58,601 nucleotides of DNA from Candidatus Freyrarchaeum guaymasense (GCA_030587405.1 JAUQZD010000034.1:1-58601); one strand, 5' to 3'; positions 8,294-17,224 are shown, counted from the stretch's first letter. Notes: generated from the letters alone by a model not told the origin. Numbers and translations: made by a program.

Positions 8294-9826
8294 TTAATGT
8301 TTAAAGTGACGTTTACCAGTATGTATCATGACCATGTCATACTCGTTGGCTGCCTCTGTGACTTCTTGGTCACGCTTAGATCCTCCCGGCTGTATAATGC
8401 ACGTGATTCCTGCCTCCGCTGCTGCGTCTACCGTGTCCCTAAACGGTATGAAGCCGTCTGATGCTAGGGCGCCTCCTTTTGCCCGGTCGCCTGCTTTCTC
8501 TAAGGCAAGCTTTGCGGAATCAACTCTGCTCATTTGTCCTGCTCCCACTCCTACAATCCAGTCTGGCGTAGAAACCACTATAGCATTCGACTTAACATGC
8601 TTCACTATCTTCCAGCCGAAAAGTGCTGCTTGAAGCTCCTTCTCCGTCGGCTTTCTCAGGCTTACAACCTTAAAACCTTCTACTTGCTCGTCTACCACAT
8701 CCTCTGTTTGAACTAGTAATCCACCAGTCACCCTCCTGAAGTCTATTCCAGCACTACGCGGATTAAGGCGTGGAAGTCTGAGTACCCTTAGGTTTTCTTT
8801 TCTCCTAAGCTCGTTTAACGCAGCCGGCGTGTAGCCGGGTGCGACAACCGCCTCGACGAATGTGGAGGTAATCTCCTTAGCGACTTCTAAGTCAGCTTCT
8901 CTGTTCAGCCCGACTATACTGCCGTAAGCAGACAGTGGGTCGCTTTCCCTAGCCTTAACGTATGCTTCACGTATGGTTTCCCCTATTGCTGCGCCACAGG
9001 GGTTCGTATGCTTAATTACAACAGCCATTGGAGACGTAAACTCTCTGACTATCTCTATGGCTGCATTTAAATCCAACATATTGTTGAAGGATAATTCTCT
9101 TCCGTGAAGCTGCTCGGCGTCAACTACCGTTGCGTCCTCACTGGGATACGCCTCTCTATACAACGCTGCTACCTGATGCGGATTCTCACCATATCTTAAA
9201 TTTTGAACCTTAACGAATTTGAGCGTTAAAAATTCAGGTAATACTTCTTCCTCGAAAAACCTCTTGGAAAGAGTATATGCTATGAAGTCATCGTACTCTG
9301 AAGTGTATGCAAACGCTTTCACTGCAAGACGCCTTCTCGTTTCCTCCTTAACTTCTCCGTGTTGCTTCAGTTCGTCTATGACTATCTTGTAATCTTTAGG
9401 ATCTACGACAACCGTGACGCGTTCAAAGTTCTTTGCTGCAGCCCTAACAAGGCTTGGTCCACCAATGTCGATGTAATCAACGAGCTTCTCTAATCCTTCT
9501 CTCACGGCAGCCTCCTTGAAAGGGTACAGGTTGACGGCGACCAGGTCTATTGGCTTTACGCCTAGTTTTTCAAGTTGCTCTAAGTGATCTTTTCTATCTC
9601 TAGCCAAGACCGCACTGTAAATATACGGATGTAAGCTTTTAACTCTGCCATCTAGAAGCTCTGCGAACCCTGTTAGCTCAGACACCCTCTTGACGGGCAA
9701 CCCCTTAAGCGCTTTAGCAGTTCCATCCGTTGCAATTATTTCAACGCCCATCTCATGGAGGGCGGCTGCAAACTCGTAAACTCCCTTCTTGTCCCAGACG
9801 CTTATTAGGGCCCGCTTAACCTTCAC
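8294..9826 (-). CDS. purH: Bifunctional AICAR formyltransferase / IMP cyclohydrolase
   Basis: The 510-residue enzyme carries the last two steps of purine synthesis. The N-terminal cyclohydrolase (residues 1-180) shows RALISVWDKKGV, DGRVKSLHP and NLYPF. The C-terminal formyltransferase shows LRYGENPHQ, KHTNPCG with the catalytic Lys-His pair, DPLSAYGSIVG, SDGFIPFRDT and the C-terminal HTGKRHFKH. Length is standard. The start is GTG at 9826 after AGGAGGGTG, 11 bases past the folD stop, so folD and purH form an operon in which FolD can feed the 10-formyl-tetrahydrofolate that PurH uses. Many archaea use PurP and PurO instead; this organism has the folate-type bacterial-like enzyme. Confidence 0.97.
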   Translation of the reverse strand: MKVKRALISVWDKKGVYEFAAALHEMGVEIIATDGTAKALKGLPVKRVSELTGFAELLDGRVKSLHPYIYSAVLARDRKDHLEQLEKLGVKPIDLVAVNLYPFKEAAVREGLEKLVDYIDIGGPSLVRAAAKNFERVTVVVDPKDYKIVIDELKQHGEVKEETRRRLAVKAFAYTSEYDDFIAYTLSKRFFEEEVLPEFLTLKFVKVQNLRYGENPHQVAALYREAYPSEDATVVDAEQLHGRELSFNNMLDLNAAIEIVREFTSPMAVVIKHTNPCGAAIGETIREAYVKARESDPLSAYGSIVGLNREADLEVAKEITSTFVEAVVAPGYTPAALNELRRKENLRVLRLPRLNPRSAGIDFRRVTGGLLVQTEDVVDEQVEGFKVVSLRKPTEKELQAALFGWKIVKHVKSNAIVVSTPDWIVGVGAGQMSRVDSAKLALEKAGDRAKGGALASDGFIPFRDTVDAAAEAGITCIIQPGGSKRDQEVTEAANEYDMVMIHTGKRHFKH

Positions 9827-9837
9827 CAGACACCCTC

Positions 9838-10698
9838 CTAGGCCTCTCTTCTTAAACTTTTTTTGGCTGCGTCTAAAACATTTTTCAGTAACATTGCCAC
9901 CGTCATGGGACCTACTCCTCCAGGTACAGGCGTGATAGCAGAGGCTTTCTCTTTCACCCTTTCAAAGTCGACGTCGCCCACTATCCGCCCCTCAACCCTG
10001 TTAATTCCAACATCTACCACCACAGCTCCATCCTTTACCATGTCTTCGGTGATGAACATCGGCTTCCCAACGGCAACAACCAGAATGTCTGCCGACCTTG
10101 TATGGTCCGTGAGGTTAACAGTCTTTGAGTGGCACACCGTTACGGTTGCGTCCCTATTAGTCATCATAACCATTAAGGGGCGCCCGACAATTTTGCTCCT
10201 GTTAATTATAACTACATGTTTGCCTCTGAGTGAAATTCCCTCCTTGCTAAGAAGGGTTATTATACCAGTAGGTGTACATGGGGTGATTGCTTCATCACCA
10301 AGCAGCAAGCGACCCATGTTAACAGGGTGAAGGCCATCAACATCCTTCTCAGGGGGGATTGAAGTGATTATCCTATTTTCATCTAGGTGAGGCGGTAATG
10401 GAAGTTGAACAATTATACCGTGAATGCTACTCTCACCATTAAGTTTCTGTAAAAGTTCGATTACGTCTTCTTCACCTACGTTTTCTGGTAACGAGTACTT
10501 TCTGAACTCGAACGACGCTTCTTCACATGCCTTCCTCTTTATCCTCAGGTAAACTTCAGAGGCAGGATCACTGCCGACGAGAATAGCCGCTAGTCCTGGA
10601 CGCACACCGTGCTCTTCCCATAGCAGTTTAGCTTCCTCGGCAAGCTGCTTTCTAATCTCTGCCGCAATTCTCCTTCCATCAATCACCCGTGCGCCCAT
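9838..10698 (-). CDS. folD: Methylenetetrahydrofolate dehydrogenase / cyclohydrolase
   Basis: The 286-residue enzyme interconverts methylene-, methenyl- and 10-formyl-tetrahydrofolate. The catalytic pair Tyr50 and Lys54 lies in EVYLRIKRKACEE; QLPLPPHLD, PEKDVDGLHPVNMG, the nucleotide-binding INRSKIVGRPL and the C-terminal PGGVGPMTVAMLL are all present. The ATG at 10698 is chosen because GGAGGT sits seven bases upstream; a longer frame starting at a TTG would contain that site. It heads the folD-purH operon. It shows that the cell handles tetrahydrofolate-bound C1 units, next to a locus for methanofuran-bound C1 units 2 kb away. Confidence 0.96.
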   Translation of the reverse strand: MGARVIDGRRIAAEIRKQLAEEAKLLWEEHGVRPGLAAILVGSDPASEVYLRIKRKACEEASFEFRKYSLPENVGEEDVIELLQKLNGESSIHGIIVQLPLPPHLDENRIITSIPPEKDVDGLHPVNMGRLLLGDEAITPCTPTGIITLLSKEGISLRGKHVVIINRSKIVGRPLMVMMTNRDATVTVCHSKTVNLTDHTRSADILVVAVGKPMFITEDMVKDGAVVVDVGINRVEGRIVGDVDFERVKEKASAITPVPGGVGPMTVAMLLKNVLDAAKKSLRREA

Positions 10699-10807
10699 CC
10701 CCCTAACCTCCAAAGCACTCTTATGTAAGCGTGATTTATAAGAGTGTGCGTAATCATCCTGCTTCCACGGAGATTTTACATGTTAACTTTCTCTACACGA
10801 CGCAAGC

Positions 10808-10819
10808 CTTTTTAAATAG
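10808..10819 (+). promoter_or_regulatory. TATA box for the deacetylase gene
   Basis: CTTTTTAAATAG lies about 50 bases ahead of the deacetylase reading frame in the folD-deacetylase divergent gap. The spacing would put the transcript start near 10843 and leave a short leader with the AAAAGGAGTG site at 10851-10860. The call rests on base composition and position. Confidence 0.45.
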
Positions 10820-10863
10820 GTGCGTTTCCACTTCAACTCGAACACACCCGAAAAGGAGTGTGA

Positions 10864-11712
10864 GTTAGAACGTACGTTGCCTTAACCATAGACCTTGACA
10901 GGGACTACCCACTTCCGGTTAGGGGTAAGCTTGAAGCCTCCAGCTATATTCCAGACGGAAGACCAAACTTTACCTGTACAAAGACTGGATTAAGGGAAGT
11001 GATCCGCCTCTTGGAGGAAAACGGCATAAAAGCTTCCTTCTTCGTAGAAGCCGTAACTTTGCAGCACCTACAACTCCAAGAAGAAGAATCAATTAGACCA
11101 ATCGCGGAGAACGAGGTTGGATGCCATGGACTAAACCATGAAGACCTCACCGGAAAACACACAGGTCTTCAACTCACGCCAACACAGCAACTTGAAAGTA
11201 TTAAAAAAGCAACAGAAATTATAGCCCGTATAACTGGCGTTAAACCGTTAGGGTTTAGGGCGCCTTACTTATCTATTAACCGTAGCATAGAAAGAATCCT
11301 TGCAGACTTAAATTACATGTATGATTCATCGAAGTATCTGGAAGTATTTAAGCCACCTCACCCATATTTTCTTGGGTGTAAGCTTATCGAGGTCCCTTTA
11401 CCATTGTATCCTATCGGCAAAAGGAAGGCAACACTTTACACTTGGACGCTGCTGGAGGGAAAAAGAACGCTTGAGGAATACAAGAATATTCTAACCACAT
11501 ATATAGAAAACGATGACGGAGGCATACTAATGGTTTCAACACATACGTGGCATCTAGCGTATAATATATCAAAATGTAAGAGGCTGCCTCCTAAACAAGT
11601 AAGAGAAAACATCTATAAGATACATGATCTTCTGGCGTACCTTGAATCCAAAGGAGCGCGCATAACCCCGATAGCAGAATATTTAAAGCAGAAGGGATTT
11701 TCCAAAGGATAG
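10864..11712 (+). CDS. Polysaccharide deacetylase family protein, start codon unclear
   Basis: The product is a NodB-homology deacetylase-like protein: ENGIKASFFVEAVTL, ENEVGCHGLNHEDL (metal-binding His pair region), GFRAPYLSINRSIE and a late STHTWHL. The usual frame would begin at GTG 10999, but the same frame continues upstream to 10864 and reads TYVALTIDLDRDYP, which supplies the conserved Asp-rich first motif of the family, so the true protein is about 282 residues. Between 10864 and 10999 there is no ATG, GTG or TTG in frame; the frame is closed by a TGA at 10861-10863 that follows a GTG. Either a non-standard start such as GTT at 10864 is used, or the start has been lost or misread. Likely substrate is an N-acetylated cell-surface sugar, which is inference. 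Confidence 0.75.
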   Translation, partial: VRTYVALTIDLDRDYPLPVRGKLEASSYIPDGRPNFTCTKTGLREVIRLLEENGIKASFFVEAVTLQHLQLQEEESIRPIAENEVGCHGLNHEDLTGKHTGLQLTPTQQLESIKKATEIIARITGVKPLGFRAPYLSINRSIERILADLNYMYDSSKYLEVFKPPHPYFLGCKLIEVPLPLYPIGKRKATLYTWTLLEGKRTLEEYKNILTTYIENDDGGILMVSTHTWHLAYNISKCKRLPPKQVRENIYKIHDLLAYLESKGARITPIAEYLKQKGFSKG

Positions 11713-11800
11713 GTTCTAACAGTCTAATTCTTTAAATTGAGTTTAAGTTTTATTTTTTAGAACGTGAAGGTTTCGCATAGGCGATTAATGAGGTGGTCTA

Positions 11801-12322
11801 GTGACCGTTTACTCATTTAGAGGGAAAACGCCTCAAATAGATCCTTCAGCCTTTATCGCCCCTAACGCCACGATAATAGGAAACGTTAGAGTTCTGAGAG
11901 ATGCGAGCATATGGTTTAGCGCTGTGCTAAGAGGAGATCTTGAACTAATAGAGATCGGCGAACGAACAAACATTCAGGATAACGTGACTATACACGCTGA
12001 TCCTGGATGCCCTTGCCGTATAGGCAACGATGTCATAGTAGGACATAACTCTGTTCTGCACGGTTGCACAATAGGAAATAACGTAGTGGTCGGTATGGGA
12101 AGTGTCATCCTTAACGGCGCGAAGATCGGGGATGGAAGTATAGTTGGCGCGGGAACGGTAATAACCGAAAGAAAAGAATTTCCTCCAAATAGTCTTATAG
12201 TAGGAAACCCTGCCATACTTAAAAAGCAACTTTCTCCAGAGGTAATAGCTAGAATAAAAATGGGTGCTGAGATCTACGTTCAATTAGCTCGAGATTACAT
12301 AAAAATTCTCTCGGAAAAATAG
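11801..12322 (+). CDS. Gamma-class carbonic anhydrase / hexapeptide-repeat protein
   Basis: The 173-residue left-handed beta-helix protein consists of hexapeptide repeats (IIGNV, VIVGHNSVL, VVVGMGSVI, SIVGAGTVI). Three histidines fit the Zn/Fe ligands of gamma carbonic anhydrases: His65 in NVTIHAD and His82 plus His87 in VGHNSVLHG. It lacks the acidic loop of Methanosarcina Cam and looks like the CamH/YrdA subgroup. The reaction would be CO2 hydration; many close homologues show weak activity, so the role is tentative. The start is GTG at 11801 after GAGGTGG. Nearness to the Fwd locus, which needs CO2, is suggestive only. Confidence 0.85.
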   Translation: MTVYSFRGKTPQIDPSAFIAPNATIIGNVRVLRDASIWFSAVLRGDLELIEIGERTNIQDNVTIHADPGCPCRIGNDVIVGHNSVLHGCTIGNNVVVGMGSVILNGAKIGDGSIVGAGTVITERKEFPPNSLIVGNPAILKKQLSPEVIARIKMGAEIYVQLARDYIKILSEK

Positions 12323-12420
12323 AAGGTCCTTATTAGAGCCGCCCATAAGAAAAACCCGAATATACAAGTAATTAAGAGGGCATTCGGCTACTAGCCTATA
12401 GTTTTAGAGGGCGCTTTAAG

Positions 12421-12984
12421 TTGGCATGTTATGATATTGTGAGACGCGTCATAGAGGAGTTAGACGCTTTCGCTTCATTCAAACCTCCCTTATTTTCAAG
12501 TGTCCTGTTCAGTAACTCTACATATCTTTTTTTAAGAAAGAATGTGTTAAACGGGAGCATTTTCTCTCTTTTGAAGGGATTAAAGGAAATGCAGAAATTT
12601 TACAGGCGAACTCTACACTTTCGTGCTTTCATTTTCTCTTTACTCGCTTGCTTTATCACCTCCTTTTTTGCTCCCATCTTGGGATTAAACGAAGCTTTTA
12701 CAATATTTCCTGTCACAGCATGCTTCTTAGCAATCACCTTCATCTTCTTAGGTGACTACGTTATTTATAGGGTTCACATGCCGGTAGCTACTCGGCTATT
12801 TGCCCTGCAAGCAAAGGAGGCCAGAGCAGTAGCTCAACTTTTAATTTCTCTTCACTCGGGAAGTTTAAAAACACTGAAAGTTTTTTACCCAAGATACTAT
12901 GATGTGACCGTGGTGGGAAGAGCCATCACATTTAACCCTTTCCTAATGGTGAAGCTGCTAGTAGCTACTAAGAGCCGCTCCTGA
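12421..12984 (+). CDS. Membrane protein with two transmembrane segments, unknown function
   Basis: I do not recognise this 187-residue protein. It has a soluble N-terminal part, two hydrophobic segments at about residues 66-88 and 92-112, and a basic helical C-terminal part (VHMPVATRLFALQAKEARAVAQL). The start is TTG at 12421 behind GAGGGCG; an ATG at codon 4 is out of frame. Its end overlaps the 3' end of the convergent fwdB by 17 bases. No motif points to catalysis. Confidence 0.6.
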   Translation: MACYDIVRRVIEELDAFASFKPPLFSSVLFSNSTYLFLRKNVLNGSIFSLLKGLKEMQKFYRRTLHFRAFIFSLLACFITSFFAPILGLNEAFTIFPVTACFLAITFIFLGDYVIYRVHMPVATRLFALQAKEARAVAQLLISLHSGSLKTLKVFYPRYYDVTVVGRAITFNPFLMVKLLVATKSRS

Positions 12985-14257
12985 CCTTCTCCAGTAGGAG
13001 CTTGATTATTTCCGCGTCGCTAAGTACGCCTTCAGGTGGTTTTAAAAAGTCCTTCAATATTATTGGAATGGAATCCATCCTGTAGGCGATTCCTCCAGCT
13101 TCTATTCCTGTAATTGCTGCGGGGATAGCAACTTGTGCGTGCTCCACCGTAGCAGTCCTAAAGCAATCTATAACAATTAATGGTTTCCGGACGAGTTTTC
13201 TAACTAGTTCTATTGGAAAGCTGAATACAGGATTGGAACCTATGATGAGTGCTGCGTCAAACTCGCCTCTTCCAAGCATTTCAGCAAACGTCGTCTCTCC
13301 GGGATTTGAATATGGTGCCCCTCGACTGAAATCGATTCCAAAGGGAAAGCCAACAGTCTGTGTTGCAACATGATTAAAGCCAATCATGTTGTAATGCCCT
13401 GCCATTGGTAAAACTACAAAACGTGTGTACTCGTTTAACTCCCAGACCAGTTTGATGAGCGCTGCCAAGTTACGATATTTCCCTTTACTAGCTAAAAGCC
13501 CCATCCCGTAAAAGACAGCTCCAAAATCCCTGCTTTTCCATTCATCAATAATTCTTCTTAACGTTTTAAGGGGTACACCTGCAATTTTATCTGACCGGAC
13601 GTCTTTACCTTTTAAGAGCAGTCTCATAGCAGAGATCAATTCGTAATCCCTGTTTGGCTCGACTTCAACCAAAAAATTAGCAACCTTCCCAACTCTAGTT
13701 TTCCTTATATCAAAAACGTAAACTTGCCTTTGCTCATAACCGCTCTGCGTATACGCCCCCCTAGGAAGAACACTATACCTGCTAAGATGGCGAGGATGAG
13801 AGTGTCCTGGATCACTTCCCCAGTAAACGATAACATCCGCCTTGTTCAACACTTCACCCAGTGTAGCCGTCGGAAAACCACTCTCTGAGCCGGCGATCCA
13901 AGTAGCACTATGGCAAATGGAGCCGGTTCCATCGATGACGCCTCTTACTTCACGTGCTAATTCTATACCTAACAGTTGAGCCTCAACAGAGGAAGAGCTC
14001 CATCCCCAAAGCACGGGTCTCTCAGCATTAAGTAGAATCTCAGCAGCCTTCTCGATCGCTTCATCAATGGTTGCCTCTCTTTTTCCTCCATCCCTTATAA
14101 ATGGTTTTAGAAGCCTTTCCTCGCTCTTTGCCTTTAAAAATTTCTCCTCACCATGGCCGCATAAGTTGAAAGTAGAAGTAATTTTCCCATCTTCGACCTC
14201 AACTATAACATCATCACATAACAAACTGCATCCGGTACAAACAGTTTTAACCTTCAA
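12968..14257 (-). CDS. fwdB: Formylmethanofuran dehydrogenase subunit B (Mo/W-bis-MGD catalytic subunit)
   Basis: The 429-residue molybdopterin oxidoreductase-fold protein has an N-terminal [4Fe-4S] ligand set CTGCSLLCDD with a fourth Cys in NLCGHGEE, and GTGSICHSATW, whose Cys (about 115) matches the metal-coordinating Cys of FwdB; no selenocysteine is used. FwdB reduces CO2 to formate inside the Fwd complex, and FwdA then loads formate on methanofuran. TTG at 14257 is chosen because GGGTGG lies five bases ahead. It is separated from fwdD-fwdA by a copper-ATPase remnant and a YHS gene on the opposite strand. No fwdC is found here. Confidence 0.9.
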   Translation of the reverse strand: MKVKTVCTGCSLLCDDVIVEVEDGKITSTFNLCGHGEEKFLKAKSEERLLKPFIRDGGKREATIDEAIEKAAEILLNAERPVLWGWSSSSVEAQLLGIELAREVRGVIDGTGSICHSATWIAGSESGFPTATLGEVLNKADVIVYWGSDPGHSHPRHLSRYSVLPRGAYTQSGYEQRQVYVFDIRKTRVGKVANFLVEVEPNRDYELISAMRLLLKGKDVRSDKIAGVPLKTLRRIIDEWKSRDFGAVFYGMGLLASKGKYRNLAALIKLVWELNEYTRFVVLPMAGHYNMIGFNHVATQTVGFPFGIDFSRGAPYSNPGETTFAEMLGRGEFDAALIIGSNPVFSFPIELVRKLVRKPLIVIDCFRTATVEHAQVAIPAAITGIEAGGIAYRMDSIPIILKDFLKPPEGVLSDAEIIKLLLEKVRSGS

Positions 14258-14394
14258 CCATGCCACCCTTCATTAGCATTTAACTTAGGATGTGAAAACT
14301 TCTCATTTACCTATATTTAGGTTTTTATTTGGTGGCTCATAGGAGTTAAAGTAAACTTTAATTTGGTACGCCTTAGAAGCACTCTTCCCGTGAA

Positions 14395-14971
14395 CTAGCG
14401 ATTGTAAAAGACGAAGGGGTTAATAGCGATAGCTGATAGGTTAAAAGAGCATTCCATTGAGGCCGTGCATGAACTGAAAGAGATGAACTTAGAGGTCATC
14501 ATGTTGACCGGAGACAATTGGAGGACTGCTAAAGCAATAGCGGACCAAGTAGGTGTGGACCATATACTAGCTGAGGTCCTACCTGATGATAAGGCGCATG
14601 TGATAAAAAGGCTTCAAAAGGAGGGAAAGACCGTGGCTATGGTTGGCGATGGAATAAATGACGCGCCGGCTCTTGCGCAGGCAGACATAGGAATCGCTAT
14701 AGGGTCAGGGACAGACATAGCAATCGAAGCGGGAGATATAATTCTCATTAAGGATGATTTAAGAGACATCGCCTTATCTATAAAGTTAAGTAGAAAAACT
14801 GTAAGTAAGATAAAGCAAAACTTGTTTTGGGCTTTCATATACAACGCAGCAGTCATCCCTATAGCCGCCGGCATCCTTTACCCCTTACTTTTACATCTTG
14901 CAATAGCAGCAGCTGCAATGGCTATGAGCTCTGTTAGCGTCGTAACAAACTCTCTTCTACTTAAAAGGTGA
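14395..14971 (+). pseudogene. Remnant of a P1B-type (copper) ATPase, C-terminal part only
   Basis: The intact frame from 14465 encodes the end of a CopA/CopB-like ATPase: [35 protein letters not shown] (the hinge motif) and the last two transmembrane segments with the C-terminal [17 protein letters not shown]. Homology runs upstream past any start: [16 protein letters not shown] is in the same frame, and LAIVKDEG (14395-14418) is in a different frame, joined by one extra G in a GGGG run. The actuator domain, the phosphorylation motif DKTGT and the CPC membrane segment are missing. It cannot transport ions. It lies inside the Fwd locus on the opposite strand, beside a YHS-domain gene. Confidence 0.85.
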
Positions 14972-15010
14972 ATATAGAGAAACTGAGAAGAGGAAGGGGG
15001 AGGCGATATA

Positions 15011-15229
15011 GTGGAAGATATAGGAAAGGCTATAGACCCTGTATGCAAAATGGAGGTTGACAAGAGGACTGCTAAATGGAAAAGCGAGTATAAAGGTAGA
15101 ACATATTACTTCTGCGCTCCCGGATGCAAACAAGCATTTGAAGAAGAACCTGAAAGATACTTAAAAATTAGGGAGTATAGGAAGTTTTATTCTTTCTTAT
15201 TTTTATACTTTTTATTATACTGTTCTTAG
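15011..15229 (+). CDS. YHS-domain metal-binding protein
   Basis: The 72-residue product contains a YHS domain: DPVCKMEVDKR, then YYFCAPGCKQAFEEEPERYL. This domain is common near or inside copper and heavy-metal ATPases, where it binds metal through the two cysteine positions. The start is GTG at 15011 after GGGGGAGG. It follows the copper-ATPase remnant by 39 bases, so it is the surviving part of a former metal-efflux operon. The C-terminal end is a hydrophobic, Tyr-rich tail that overlaps the convergent FeS gene by 15 bases; this tail may be read-through into flanking sequence. Confidence 0.8.
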   Translation: MEDIGKAIDPVCKMEVDKRTAKWKSEYKGRTYYFCAPGCKQAFEEEPERYLKIREYRKFYSFLFLYFLLYCS

Positions 15230-15682
15230 TTCGATAGCCCCGCTGAAGCAGTATAGTTCACACACCCTACACGTTTTAATGGGACCATATCGCCTGCACT
15301 TTGTAAGGTCTATCACCTTAATTTTCCCGTCTTCCACCCTGAAAACTACGTCGTCTTTTATTTCTCCTTTTCCGCTCCCTATAAGAGGGTGTTCCGCCGC
15401 TATAGCTGGGCAGCCAACCACACAATTGCCGCACCCGGTGCACTTTTCTGGATGTATTATAAGTCCCGTCTCCGCAACAGCGTCCTTAGGTGCAAATAAC
15501 TCTCTAAGTTGTTGAAGCTTGTCTTTATACTTTGGGTCTTCAACTAGTGGAGGGCAATCCTCTGGTTTCTTCTCTCCTTTAAGAAGTTGGACGGCAAAAA
15601 CCATGCAGTTTGGCAGGCCACACTTTTTACAGTTGGTTCCTGGGAGGAGCTTATAAATTTGATAGGCATTAAGTTTTGACAT
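15215..15682 (-). CDS. Iron-sulfur protein of the Fwd operon (FeS domain plus ferredoxin domain)
   Basis: The 155-residue protein has two cluster-binding parts. Residues 15-45 show LLPGTNCKKCGLPNCMVFA and a later DCPP, the four-Cys FeS domain also found in CODH/ACS gamma subunits and Rnf proteins. Residues 75-150 show CTGCGNCVVGCP followed by CRRYGPIKTCRVCELYC. It lies 15 bases after fwdA in the same direction and probably passes electrons to the Fwd enzyme in place of FwdF/FwdG. ATG at 15682 is chosen for its GGTGGG site rather than the GTG three codons earlier. The exact partner role is inferred. Confidence 0.75.
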   Translation of the reverse strand: MSKLNAYQIYKLLPGTNCKKCGLPNCMVFAVQLLKGEKKPEDCPPLVEDPKYKDKLQQLRELFAPKDAVAETGLIIHPEKCTGCGNCVVGCPAIAAEHPLIGSGKGEIKDDVVFRVEDGKIKVIDLTKCRRYGPIKTCRVCELYCFSGAIELRTV

Positions 15683-15697
15683 CTTTCCCACCTTCTG

Positions 15698-17224
15698 TTA
15701 CACGGAAGAAAGCGCGACTTTCAGTACTTTTTCCATTTCGCTTAGTTCTAAGTCGAAGGAGTAAAAACGCTCCATCAAAGCAAAGACATCGTCTGGGGGT
15801 TCTCCTTCCCTCTTAGCCCAGAGCGTTTTCCCCGCAGTTGAACGCATTACCTCCCCATTTTTGGCTATAATTTCCCCGCCTTTTATAGTGTATGCTGTTT
15901 TGGATAGGGCTTTAACCAGGGCCTCATAGTCTTTACTTGGATCCGTACTCTCTGGGTTGAAGTCATACACTGCCACATCTGCTTCCGCGCCACGTGAGAG
16001 GTTTCCTTTCCCATTTAACCCTAAGGCCGCGGCTGGACTACACCTAGTTACCATGAACAATTCTTGTAAGGTGAGCTCTTGGTCTAACTGTGAGAGTTGC
16101 CCGTTCTTATCCATTTTTTCTCTTGCTTTTTTACTTACAAGCCACGCTGCTACAAGGGGGTAATCTGATGCTAACCCACAGTTTGGATGATTCACTGTTA
16201 ATTGCACTTTTGAGAGATCTTTCACGTTGAGAAGTAGTTTAAGTCCTACTGCCCAAAGCTCACCCAGTTTTTCTCCTACTTTAATTAGGGTTGAAACACC
16301 CTCTATTTCGATTTGATCCAGAAAACTTAGTCTTCCAAGATGAGCGTAGGCGAGATACGGGTCAGAAGACGTCATGATTTTTCCTGTTAACGTAGTCTGC
16401 CCTATCTCGGCCTCTATGTTCGAAGCTGAATTTATGTACTTGGCGAGTTCCTCAGCTTTTTCTTCTTCCTCTCCGAACGTGTAGAGCTGTGCATGCGCCA
16501 AGTGTACTTTTCCAACTTCCCTTAACTTTTCTAACGTTCTAACTGCTTTTTCGTATCCTCCCTTCTGTAAGGCGCCATCTGGATGGATGTGGAGAGGGGA
16601 CGGTAGGTTAAGGATTTGCGAGGCTTTCAAAATGAACTCGGCATATTCCAAGGGACTTACTCCTAAATGTCTTATTTTTTCTTCCATTCCTTTCCACTCT
16701 CTTTTCCATGTCCAAGCCTCGGCGCTCAGCGGATTAACAAGTTTAATTCCATACGTTTTTGTTGTTCTTAGAAGCCATGCTATAGTGTCAGCGGCGGCTT
16801 TAACGTCTCCCTGCTGGGCGAGCGTTAACAGAAACCAGTTGGAGTCGAGGAGGAGTAGGCATGCTTTATCTAGTGAGTGGGCTTCTTGAAGCCAAAGGTG
16901 TGTGTGGAGAGCTCTTGAAAAGAATGTCCCGGACTCCACTATGAAGGTGTAACCATTCTTGAGGTATACTTCACCTGTTTCTCTTGGAAGAGGTACTTTT
17001 AAATTGATCATTTTAGCGAAACTTAACGTTTGCGCCGCTAAGTGGGTGTGGCAGTCTATCCCTCCAGGAACGACCATTTTCCCCTTTACATCTAAAACCT
17101 TGCTTTCCCTTTCGTCCACTTGATCCACGATGAAGCCGTCCTTAATCATAATATCCATTTTTTCTCCTTCTATTCCGTTAAGCGGGTCAAAAACGAACCC
17201 GTTCTTCAATATTATTCCGCTCAT
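15698..17224 (-). CDS. fwdA: Formylmethanofuran dehydrogenase subunit A (amidohydrolase), with altered active-site position
   Basis: This 508-residue amidohydrolase-fold subunit joins formate and methanofuran. Binuclear-metal ligands are visible: His59 and His61 in DCHTH, Lys161 in GIKLVNP as the expected carboxylated Lys, His214 in LHIHPDG and His244 in HLAHAQ. At the strand-8 position where methanogen FwdA has the catalytic Asp in a TDHPN motif, this protein reads TVNHPNCG, giving Asn345 (codon AAT). It is also about 60 residues shorter than methanogen FwdA. It overlaps fwdD by four bases (ATGA). It may be a divergent but working enzyme or have a changed reaction. Confidence 0.88.
   Translation of the reverse strand: MSGIILKNGFVFDPLNGIEGEKMDIMIKDGFIVDQVDERESKVLDVKGKMVVPGGIDCHTHLAAQTLSFAKMINLKVPLPRETGEVYLKNGYTFIVESGTFFSRALHTHLWLQEAHSLDKACLLLLDSNWFLLTLAQQGDVKAAADTIAWLLRTTKTYGIKLVNPLSAEAWTWKREWKGMEEKIRHLGVSPLEYAEFILKASQILNLPSPLHIHPDGALQKGGYEKAVRTLEKLREVGKVHLAHAQLYTFGEEEEKAEELAKYINSASNIEAEIGQTTLTGKIMTSSDPYLAYAHLGRLSFLDQIEIEGVSTLIKVGEKLGELWAVGLKLLLNVKDLSKVQLTVNHPNCGLASDYPLVAAWLVSKKAREKMDKNGQLSQLDQELTLQELFMVTRCSPAAALGLNGKGNLSRGAEADVAVYDFNPESTDPSKDYEALVKALSKTAYTIKGGEIIAKNGEVMRSTAGKTLWAKREGEPPDDVFALMERFYSFDLELSEMEKVLKVALSSV

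Noticed and set aside
8036..8461. 141-codon plus-strand open frame
   Set aside because: It runs antisense across the ends of the CoA transferase and purH genes and has no family-like sequence.
10858..10866. Recoding of TGA (selenocysteine or readthrough) in the deacetylase leader
   Set aside because: There is no conserved residue at that position, it would be codon 2, and no recoding hairpin is seen; a lost or rare start is simpler.
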